Source of the DNA: Fimbriimonadales bacterium
Lineage (GTDB): Bacteria; Armatimonadota; Fimbriimonadia; Fimbriimonadales; GBS-DC
Assembly (NCBI GenBank): GCA_026416065.1
Contig: JAOAFW010000030.1
Location: 1 to 5,589, forward strand
Direction of reading: 5' to 3'
Length of the DNA: 5,589 bases
Made by a program: the position numbers and the translations under genes. Positions 1 to 5,589 of this stretch are shown here, piece by piece (position 1 is the stretch's first letter; each line of letters begins with the position of its first letter). The notes beneath the pieces are model-generated. The model made no database searches. It was not told the origin of the DNA and worked only from the letters and a program-made list of their open reading frames with translations.

Positions 1-1251
1 CCGCTGCTGCAGCAGGAGTTTCCCGCCGATATCGCCACCGTTGCCGTGTTTAATGCCAACGCGGGGGTGTTAATCTCCAGCACGCGCAACGGCGACCTGC
101 GCCGCTGGAACCTGGAGACCCAGGAATATGTTGCGTTGCCCAACCATCGGGGCTTCACCAACGCGCTTGCTTGGTCGCCCGACGGTGCGAAAATCGCCCC
201 CGCCGCCCAAGCGAACTACTCCGTGCCGACCCAGACCTTTGTGTGGGATGTGAGCAGTCAGTTGGTGCAGGCGCGGATAGACCATTTCGACGCCTCGTGG
301 ATCGGTGCCGTTGCCTTCTCGCCCGACAGCAACTATATCGCCACTGTCGGGCGCGCCCTTCCCGATCGGACGATTGATGTGTGGGACGCGAACACGGGCG
401 ACTTTGTTGTTAGTGTGGGCGTGCTGAGCTACAACGGCAGTGGGCTGGCGTTCTCGCCCGATGGACAATACCTGTATGCAGCCGCCCGCAACGGCGAGGT
501 GCGCGCCTTCCAGCGCGTCGGCGGCTGGAGCAACTGGATCCCTGTCGCACAAGCGAACGCGCCCGACAACGGGCAGACGCCCATCCAGATTGCGCTCTCG
601 CCCGATGGCAGTCGCCTTGCGGTGGGCACAACGAACCGCGTGCAAATCTACAGCACGCCGAACCTAACCCTCGTGCGCGAGGGGATTTTCGCCGCGGCGC
701 CAGAGCGCGTGATGAGCCTTGCCTGGTCGCCCGACGGACGCTACATCGCCGCAGGCACACGCGAAGTGCAGCCCGCTCCTGTTTACCTCATCGAGACCAG
801 CAACTGGAGCGTGCGACGCCTGCCTACAGCGCAGAACGGCTACGAAATCTACAGCGTCGCCTTCACGCCCGATGGCTGCTACCTCGCAGGAGCTGGCTCC
901 CGTAGCGACGCCGGCGCGGACGTCAATCTGATGCTCTGGCAGACGAATACAGGCGCGCTCGCCGCGCAATACGATGATGAGACCCTCTACACAGTCTACA
1001 GCGTCGCATTCTCACCCGACGGACGCCAGTTCGCCTATGTGCGCGACGACGGCTCGCTGGTGGTTGCCCACAACCCCTTCTATCGCACGCCGGGTGATGT
1101 GGATCGCAACGGCTGTGTGGACGACGCCGACCTGCTACAGGTGCTGTTCAACTTCGGCGGGAACGATCCCAACGCCGACTTGAACTGCGATGGCGTCGTG
1201 GACGACGCCGACCTGCTACTCGTGCTGTTCAACTTCGGTAATGGTTGCTGA
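1..1251 (+). CDS. WD40/beta-propeller protein with C-terminal dockerin-like tail (5' end outside window)
   Basis: The reading frame is open from base 1 to the TGA at 1249-1251 (416 codons), so the gene begins upstream; the GTG at 46 falls inside a blade and is not a convincing start. Seven blade motifs of the form (V/L/I)A(F/W/L)(S/T)PD are visible, with the S/T codon at 175, 319, 454, 598, 727, 865 and 1012. They are 43-49 residues apart, and several blades carry a 'VWD' or 'LWQ' strand, as in WD40/YVTN propellers. From about 1090 a tail with two EF-hand-like dockerin repeats follows. The family scaffolds protein-protein contacts. A secreted or surface location is inferred from the dockerin-like tail, but the signal peptide would lie outside the window. 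No enzyme active site is seen. The partner and exact function are unknown; the domain assignment is firm, the role is not. Confidence 0.88.
   Translation, partial: PLLQQEFPADIATVAVFNANAGVLISSTRNGDLRRWNLETQEYVALPNHRGFTNALAWSPDGAKIAPAAQANYSVPTQTFVWDVSSQLVQARIDHFDASWIGAVAFSPDSNYIATVGRALPDRTIDVWDANTGDFVVSVGVLSYNGSGLAFSPDGQYLYAAARNGEVRAFQRVGGWSNWIPVAQANAPDNGQTPIQIALSPDGSRLAVGTTNRVQIYSTPNLTLVREGIFAAAPERVMSLAWSPDGRYIAAGTREVQPAPVYLIETSNWSVRRLPTAQNGYEIYSVAFTPDGCYLAGAGSRSDAGADVNLMLWQTNTGALAAQYDDETLYTVYSVAFSPDGRQFAYVRDDGSLVVAHNPFYRTPGDVDRNGCVDDADLLQVLFNFGGNDPNADLNCDGVVDDADLLLVLFNFGNGC
1117..1238 (+). repeat. 81-nt direct repeat encoding the two dockerin-like EF-hand units
   Basis: Bases 1117-1157 and 1198-1238 match at 39 of 41 positions, with the two differences in one codon (CAG versus CTC); the period is 81 nt, or 27 codons. 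Each unit encodes VDDADLL-x-VLFNFG, preceded by an Asp/Asn-rich loop: DVDRNGCVDDAD starting at 1096 and DLNCDGVVDDAD starting at 1177. Loop positions 1, 3, 5, 9 and 12 are all Asp or Asn and position 6 is Gly, which fits the calcium-binding F-hand of type I dockerins. The near identity at DNA level suggests recent duplication or conversion of the unit. Confidence 0.8.
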
Positions 1252-1256
1252 AAGCC

Positions 1257-1294
1257 TCCGCCCCGCGCTAAGGAGTAGCTGAGCGTGGGGCGGG
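1257..1294 (+). terminator. Strong GC hairpin between propeller and pseudopilin genes, possible terminator or attenuator
   Basis: Bases 1258-1269 pair with 1282-1293 to give a 12-bp stem, almost all G-C with one G·U, around a 12-nt loop; a further T·G pair at 1257/1294 can close it. It begins six bases after the propeller gene's stop. No T-run follows (the next bases are AGTATGCTGAGG), so it is not a textbook intrinsic terminator. It may partly terminate transcription, protect the upstream mRNA 3' end, or separate expression of the two genes. The structure is seen; the function is inferred. Confidence 0.4.
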
Positions 1295-1302
1295 AGTATG
1301 CT

Positions 1303-1309
1303 GAGGAGG
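1303..1309 (+). promoter_or_regulatory. Shine-Dalgarno site that fixes the pseudopilin start at GTG 1316
   Basis: GAGGAGG is close to the ideal anti-16S complement and lies six bases before GTG 1316. The in-frame ATG at 1298 lies upstream of this site, and the bases before that ATG belong to or adjoin the GC hairpin. The spacing decides for GTG 1316. Confidence 0.8.
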
Positions 1310-1315
1310 CGTAGA

Positions 1316-2125
1316 GTGAAACGACGCGGGTTTACCTTGATTGAGCTGCTCGTCGTAATCGCGATTATCGCGATTTTGGCGGCGATTCTGTTCCCTGTGT
1401 TCGCCCAGGCGCGCGAATCAGCGCGGCAGGCAGTATGTATGAGCAATATGAAGCAAATCGGCGCCGCGATGATGCTCTACCTAAGCGATTACGACGAGGT
1501 GTGGTTTCCTGCCTACACGCGGGAGCGGATCCCGACCCATCCGTATGCGTACCGTCCGTGGCTGGGCTACGATACACGCAACGCGCCGCCCGATGGATGC
1601 TTCTACGGCGACGCCACGCGCGAAGCGCGATACCCGATTCGTATCGGACTGATTGACCCGTATCTCAAGAGCGATGGGATCAAGCGTTGCCCCAGCATGC
1701 CCAGCGCGTGGCAGACCTCGTATGCGCTGAACTTCTTTCGGGGCAACTTCCCGTCGCCTTACTACAGTCGCAACCCAAACGCCGCGGGCAACGAGTATAG
1801 CCCTGTTTCGAAGCGTGAGGACGCCGCACTGTGCGTCGTGATTCCCGCTCCGAATGCGGAAGTGGAAGAGCCGTCTCGGACTATAATTCTGTGGGAACAC
1901 GGCTACAAGGTGCCTTTATGCAACTGGCTGCAGCAGGCGAACTGGCCCGCGCGGCGTCAGGAGTGGGCGCAGGGTCCGCCGCGCCTGCGAGAGTACATCG
2001 AGCATTTTCAGTTTCTGCATCGGGATGGCTCGAACACGCTGTGGGCTGACGGACATGCGAAGCGGATGGTGTATGATCAGTTGCGCCGTCCGATGTTCTC
2101 GGCGCAGAAGTGGGTCTACGAATGA
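1316..2125 (+). CDS. Pseudopilin: prepilin-type cleavage/methylation signal and H-x9-DG C-terminal motif
   Basis: The 269-residue product starts at GTG 1316, giving MKRRG|FTLIELLVVIAIIAI. This is a class III signal with prepilin peptidase cleavage expected after Gly5, N-methylation of Phe6, and the conserved Glu at mature position 5 (residue 10). A hydrophobic helix covers about residues 6-27, continuing into FPVFAQARESARQ. Next comes the family-typical C-x-SNMKQIG...YLSDYDE stretch (41-61). The globular C-terminal part ends with H235-x9-DG(245-246), the 'prepilin processing-associated H-X9-DG' signature of the DUF1559-type pseudopilins abundant in Planctomycetota and Armatimonadota. After processing by a PilD-like peptidase it would sit in the cytoplasmic membrane, with the globular domain outside, as a minor pilin or type II secretion pseudopilin. 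Its stop overlaps the next gene's ATG, implying one mRNA. Beginning at ATG 1298 would add six residues (MLRRRR) and is less likely. The specific role is unknown. Confidence 0.9.
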   Translation: MKRRGFTLIELLVVIAIIAILAAILFPVFAQARESARQAVCMSNMKQIGAAMMLYLSDYDEVWFPAYTRERIPTHPYAYRPWLGYDTRNAPPDGCFYGDATREARYPIRIGLIDPYLKSDGIKRCPSMPSAWQTSYALNFFRGNFPSPYYSRNPNAAGNEYSPVSKREDAALCVVIPAPNAEVEEPSRTIILWEHGYKVPLCNWLQQANWPARRQEWAQGPPRLREYIEHFQFLHRDGSNTLWADGHAKRMVYDQLRRPMFSAQKWVYE

Positions 2126-5100
2126 TACGCGCACGGCTTTTAGGCGAGTTTGAGGTGGAGGTTGAGGGGCGGCGGGTGGCTCGGTTCCGCACGCAGCGGA
2201 CAGCGCATCTGCTGGCGTACCTGTTGCGCTACCCGCGTTTGCACGAGCGGGAGACGCTGGCGCGGTTGTTTTGGGGCGAGTTAGCGGATGCGGCGGCGCA
2301 GAACAATCTGCGGGTAAGCTTGAGCAGTTTGCGGGCGGTCTTGGAACCGCCTGGGACGCCGCGAGGGAGTGTGCTGATTGCCACGCGCCGCCAGGTGGGG
2401 CTAAACCCAGAAGCAGTGGCAACCGATGTGGCGGAGTTTGAGGCGGCAGTGGCGCGAATACAAAGCGCTTCGGATGAAGCGCAGCGCGCGCACTGGGCAG
2501 CGCAGGCGCGAGCGCTGTACCGCGGCGAGTTCTTGCCCCATTGCACGATGCGCTGGGCGCAGGCAGAGCGGGAGCGTCTCCGCGCACTCTACGAGGCGTT
2601 GCCTGAACCCGCCGAAGAGCCGTCTGGGGGCGTAAATCCTGCGCCGATGATGTCCAGAACAACGCGCCTAACGAGCGGGCTGGGTATGGTGGTTGGCGCG
2701 AAAATCCCTACCCCTGACCGCACGACGCTCGCCTGGCTGCGTACAGCATGCACCGTGGCAGGCGGCGTCGCCCTCGAAAGCGGCGGCGACCGCCTCATCG
2801 CCTTTTTCACCGATTTGGATCGGCTCGCGCGCTTTCTCAGCGAGGCAGCGGCGCGATGCCCGCGCCTATTGCTAACGCTCGATTTGGGACATATGCGAGC
2901 GCGAGGGCAACGCGCGGAAGGCGCGCCGTTGCGCGTGGTGGAGCGGCTGCTCCAGATTGGCGCGCCCAGTCAAGCCATCTGCACACAGCGCGCAGCGGCT
3001 ATCCTGACTCAGGCGTCAGGCGCGCCGCTGACCACGCGCCTGCTCGGGGCGTACTGGCTGGATGCCGAGTTCCCTCGCGAAACGCTGTACCAGCTGGCGT
3101 TGCCGGGGCTAAACGCGCCGCCCGTGCTACAAGCGCCGCCTGCCCTGAATAAGTCGCTGCCGCGCGTACAGGGCATGTTCATTGGGCGCGATGCGGAGTT
3201 AGCAACGCTACGGATGCTGCTGGAGCGGGCGGGCGGGGGCGTCTTTTCAGTAATCGGGGCGCCCGGCTGCGGGAAGACCCGGTTCGTCCTGGAATGCGCA
3301 TGGCAAGCGGAGTTCCCCTTCGGGGAGGCGCGCTGGTGGGTCGCCCTGAGCCACCCCAGCGAATCGCTGTATGAGCTCTGGGCGCGACGCCTGAACTGGG
3401 ACGCCGTCAGCGAGCGCCAGTTCTGCGACTTGCTGAGCGGCTTGTTGGGAACGCAGCCCGCCCTCCTGGTCATCGATTTGCAGCACCCTCCTTCGGCTGC
3501 GCAGGTAAAAGCGATTCGCGCCGTACGCGAGGCAGCGCCACAACTGCGCGTGCTGCTCGCCACACCACGCCCACTTCAGCTGGAAGAAGAATATCTGTAC
3601 GAACTGCCGCCGCTGGAGATCCCTCCCGAAGGGGTGGAGGCGGTGGAAACGCTTTGGCGCTACAGCGCAGTGCGCCTGTTCGTGGAACGCGCACAGCAAG
3701 TGAACCCCGATTTTCGGCTGAACGAGAGCAACGCATCCCTCGTCGCTGAACTGGTGCGCCAGTCCGAAGGACTACCCCTGACGATTGAGCTGCTGGCTGC
3801 TCGCCTGCGTTCAATGACCTTGACCCAGCTGCGCACCTATTGGGGCGACACCCGCTGGTGGAAACGCCCCACTGCCGCCAGCGCCTTCGGGCGCTCCTTG
3901 TGGGACTCCCTCACAGTAAGCTACTCCTCGCTCACGCCGCCACAGCAAACCTTACTCAATCGACTGGGGGTGCTACCCGCCGGTTGGGAGCAAGAGTGCG
4001 CCTCCAGCGTGCTGGGAGTGGAGCCTGACGACCTCGAGGCGTTGACATCCACGGGGCTCCTGCGCTGCAGCGAAGGACGCTATACGATGCTCCACATCGT
4101 TCAACAGTTCGTGGGGCAGTTTCTCAACTCGGACGATCGGCGCGCCGTTTTGAGCCGCTATTTATACTTCTGGAGTGAGCGGTTGGAGCGTCTCTCCGCT
4201 TCAGGTTTAGATTGGGCGTCGCTGGAGTCGGAGCGGGCGAATCTGGATTTCGCGCTGGAATGGGGGGTAGAGTACGAGCCGGTGTCGGCGTTGCGTTTAG
4301 CATTGACACTCACGCCTTTTTGGGAGTCGCGTGGGGGCAGCGCGCGGGCGCTGGAGGCGTTATTAGCGTTGCCGATGCGTCTGCTCCACCCTGAAGAGCA
4401 GTTGCAGGCGGCGCGGATTGCGGTCATCTTCACTACGCGCCGCGGCGCGGTCACTGAAGCGCATCGCCTGCTCGAGACCTTCTTGCCCGTCGCCGACGCC
4501 CATCCTACCCTCATTCAAGCCGCTCGCCTGTGGTTCGCGGCAGGGTTTTATCACTGGGTGCAGGGCGACTATGCTACCAGCGAGCATTATCTCCGTCGCG
4601 CCCTGGAACGCAGCCGCGCGCTCAACGCACCCGACGATCAAGCAGAAACATTGGTGCACCTGGGCGTCACTTTGTGGCTACAGGAGCGACCTGCAGACGC
4701 CGCGCCGCTTTTCGAACAGGCGTTGGAATTGGCGCCGCCGTCGATGCCGCGCCTCAGGCTCAACGCGCTGGGCAACCTCGCCGCCGCATACTATCAGATG
4801 GGCGACCGGGCACGCGCGGAAGCCCTGCTACACACCGCCTCTCAACTGGCGCAGCAACAGGGCGACCTGCGTACTTACGCCACGATGCTCAACAATTGGG
4901 GCGTCTGGCGTGCGGAGCAGGGCGACTACGAACGCGCCCGCCAACTCTACCAAGAGTCTCTCGCTCTCTGGCGCGAAATCCACGAACCGATGGGCGAAAC
5001 TATCTGTATCAACAATCTGGGCGACTTAGCAATGCGCGAGGGCGACTATGCGACTGCACGCGCCCTGTTCCTGCATAGCCTGGACATGGCGCAACGCTAT

Positions 5101-5478
5101 CGGGTGGTGTGGTATCGCTATCATCCCCTGCAAAACCTTTCGGAAGTTGCCGAACGCGAGCAAAACTGGGAGGAGGCGACTCTTTGGGCGCGTCGGGCGC
5201 TGGCGGCGATGCTCCAGCATCACAGCCCAGCCCAGGCGCGCCCCCTGCTCCTTCGAATCAGTCGCTACGCTCAACGCTTGGGCAACTATCCACTGGCAGT
5301 ACAGTGCCTCACCGCAGCAGAACGCCTAACGAACGACCAAGACAGCACACTCTGGATACCACTTGAGCAAGCCGCTGGACGCGAAGCCGTTCTAGAGTGG
5401 CGTATCAAATCGCAGCAGGTCTCCCTCGAATCGCTCCTTGCGGACATCGCGCTGCCAATCACCGAATCAGACGACTGA
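2122..5478 (+). CDS. SARP/AfsR-like regulator: winged helix, short BTAD, degenerate cyclase-like domain, NB-ARC ATPase, TPRs
   Basis: The product has 1118 residues from ATG 2122, chosen because it forms an ATGA overlap with the pseudopilin stop; the in-frame GTG at 2110 has no ribosome site. Domains in order: OmpR-like winged helix (about 1-98, recognition region NNLRVSLSSLR at 61-71); start of a BTAD (about 101-160) that stops early; a class III cyclase-like fold (about 183-330) lacking catalytic residues; NB-ARC/STAND ATPase (about 350-590) with Walker A GAPGCGKT (379-386), Walker B LLVID ending at Asp452, a TPR-type sensor Arg483 and GLPL (550-553); a winged-helix segment (about 595-670); helical repeats, then about seven TPRs between 798 and 1070, several with the motif GDY. 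No membrane segment is seen. The family comprises cytoplasmic, ATP-switched DNA-binding activators in which TPRs sense a ligand or partner. The target is unknown; the coupled pseudopilin gene and its own operon are candidates. Confidence 0.88.
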   Translation: MIRARLLGEFEVEVEGRRVARFRTQRTAHLLAYLLRYPRLHERETLARLFWGELADAAAQNNLRVSLSSLRAVLEPPGTPRGSVLIATRRQVGLNPEAVATDVAEFEAAVARIQSASDEAQRAHWAAQARALYRGEFLPHCTMRWAQAERERLRALYEALPEPAEEPSGGVNPAPMMSRTTRLTSGLGMVVGAKIPTPDRTTLAWLRTACTVAGGVALESGGDRLIAFFTDLDRLARFLSEAAARCPRLLLTLDLGHMRARGQRAEGAPLRVVERLLQIGAPSQAICTQRAAAILTQASGAPLTTRLLGAYWLDAEFPRETLYQLALPGLNAPPVLQAPPALNKSLPRVQGMFIGRDAELATLRMLLERAGGGVFSVIGAPGCGKTRFVLECAWQAEFPFGEARWWVALSHPSESLYELWARRLNWDAVSERQFCDLLSGLLGTQPALLVIDLQHPPSAAQVKAIRAVREAAPQLRVLLATPRPLQLEEEYLYELPPLEIPPEGVEAVETLWRYSAVRLFVERAQQVNPDFRLNESNASLVAELVRQSEGLPLTIELLAARLRSMTLTQLRTYWGDTRWWKRPTAASAFGRSLWDSLTVSYSSLTPPQQTLLNRLGVLPAGWEQECASSVLGVEPDDLEALTSTGLLRCSEGRYTMLHIVQQFVGQFLNSDDRRAVLSRYLYFWSERLERLSASGLDWASLESERANLDFALEWGVEYEPVSALRLALTLTPFWESRGGSARALEALLALPMRLLHPEEQLQAARIAVIFTTRRGAVTEAHRLLETFLPVADAHPTLIQAARLWFAAGFYHWVQGDYATSEHYLRRALERSRALNAPDDQAETLVHLGVTLWLQERPADAAPLFEQALELAPPSMPRLRLNALGNLAAAYYQMGDRARAEALLHTASQLAQQQGDLRTYATMLNNWGVWRAEQGDYERARQLYQESLALWREIHEPMGETICINNLGDLAMREGDYATARALFLHSLDMAQRYRVVWYRYHPLQNLSEVAEREQNWEEATLWARRALAAMLQHHSPAQARPLLLRISRYAQRLGNYPLAVQCLTAAERLTNDQDSTLWIPLEQAAGREAVLEWRIKSQQVSLESLLADIALPITESDD

Positions 5479-5486
5479 ACCTCCCC

Positions 5487-5502
5487 TCGTTCGCAGGAAC
5501 GA
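5487..5502 (+). other. Small perfect hairpin downstream of the regulator gene
   Basis: TCGTTC (5487-5492) and GAACGA (5497-5502) are perfect inverted repeats around a 4-base loop GCAG, nine bases after the regulator stop. No T-run follows, so it is at most a weak terminator or an mRNA 3'-end element. The rest of 5479-5584 shows no gene. Confidence 0.35.
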
Positions 5503-5524
5503 CCCCTGCAACACTCTCAAGGAC

Positions 5525-5553
5525 TTTTCCGACACCCCGAATTGAGGTACACT
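5525..5553 (+). promoter_or_regulatory. Weak sigma70-like promoter candidate for the downstream gene
   Basis: TACACT (5548-5553) matches the -10 consensus at four of six positions, and TTTTCC (5525-5530) matches -35 at only three, with a 17-base spacer. Transcription would start near 5560 and leave a short leader that includes the Shine-Dalgarno at 5571-5578, which is the right geometry. Promoter consensus for this lineage is uncertain, so this is tentative. Confidence 0.2.
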
Positions 5554-5570
5554 TCAGGCTAGCTTCATAT

Positions 5571-5578
5571 AGGGAGGT
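5571..5578 (+). promoter_or_regulatory. Strong Shine-Dalgarno for a gene leaving the window
   Basis: AGGGAGGT contains the GGAGG core. Its distance to ATG 5585 is seven bases from the end of GGAGG, which is ideal; to ATG 5581 it is only three. Confidence 0.65.
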
Positions 5579-5584
5579 AGATGT

Positions 5585-5589
5585 ATGCG
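5585..5589 (+). CDS. Start of an unidentified gene, cut by the window end
   Basis: Only ATGCG is present, behind a strong ribosome site. ATG 5581 in another frame is the alternative start but sits too close to the Shine-Dalgarno. Nothing can be said of the product. It is separated from the regulator by about 106 non-coding bases, so it may be a separate transcription unit. Confidence 0.45.

Noticed and set aside
46..48. GTG 46 as start of the propeller gene
   Set aside because: The frame is open upstream to base 1 with blade-like sequence, and no Shine-Dalgarno precedes GTG 46.
70..645. 191-codon minus-strand open frame under the propeller gene
   Set aside because: It mirrors the SPDG repeats as repeated 'IGRE' peptides, which is the signature of a shadow of the real gene.
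1882..1887. TATAAT inside the pseudopilin gene as an internal promoter for the regulator
   Set aside because: The hexamer 17 bases upstream (GAAGTG) does not resemble a -35 box, and the bases encode a plain in-frame peptide; likely chance.
1916..2662. 248-codon open frame on the minus strand across the pseudopilin/regulator junction
   Set aside because: It is antisense to two well-supported genes, rich in Ala/Pro/Arg as expected from GC-rich shadow frames, and shows no domain or ribosome site.
4560..5080. Recurring GGCGACTA segments considered as a DNA repeat array
   Set aside because: They are spaced by whole TPR units and encode the GDY turn of successive TPRs, so protein repeats explain them.
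5542..5570. TTGAGG with TCATAT as a promoter for the downstream gene
   Set aside because: The -10 matches only three of six positions, and transcription would start within or after the Shine-Dalgarno, removing it from the mRNA.
1..5589. CRISPR array, tRNA, rRNA, insertion sequence or toxin-antitoxin pair
   Set aside because: No short regularly spaced repeats, RNA gene signatures, transposase or terminal inverted repeats were seen, and the non-coding gaps are too short.

Overview
The window is GC-rich bacterial DNA carrying three co-oriented genes on the + strand, plus the first bases of a fourth. The lineage signature comes from combined features. There is a pseudopilin with the RRGFTLIELLVVIAIIAIL N-terminus and an H-x9-DG C-terminal motif. 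There is also a WD40 protein ending in a 'GDVDRNGCVDDADLLQVLFNFG' dockerin-like tail. Together these are typical of Armatimonadota (Fimbriimonadia-type genomes, often from warm environments). Planctomycetota share some of these families and are the main alternative. This taxonomic reading is inference from protein style, not from a marker gene.

Layout: (1) 1-1251 is the 3' part of a beta-propeller (WD40/YVTN-like) protein with seven visible 'SPDG'-type blade motifs and a two-repeat dockerin-like calcium-binding tail; its start lies upstream of the window. (2) 1252-1315 is a short spacer with a strong GC hairpin that has no T-tract, followed by a near-perfect Shine-Dalgarno. (3) 1316-2125 is a type II secretion/type IV pilin-like pseudopilin; the Shine-Dalgarno places its start at GTG 1316 rather than at the upstream ATG 1298. 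(4) 2122-5478 overlaps the pseudopilin stop by 4 bases (ATGA). It encodes a 1118-residue regulator of SARP/AfsR type: an OmpR-like winged helix, a shortened BTAD, a degenerate class III nucleotide-cyclase-like domain, an NB-ARC/STAND ATPase and about seven TPRs. (5) 5479-5584 is non-coding, with a small hairpin, a weak promoter candidate and a strong Shine-Dalgarno for a gene that begins at about 5585 and leaves the window.

How they may work together: genes 1 and 2 both look like envelope or extracellular proteins. Gene 2 is tightly coupled to the large cytoplasmic regulator, so the clearest unit is a pseudopilin-regulator pair made from one mRNA. The most interesting item is the regulator's architecture: a catalytically broken cyclase-like domain sits where the second half of the BTAD would normally be. 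A complete new multi-gene system cannot be claimed from this window; the regulator-pseudopilin pair is the best candidate for follow-up.
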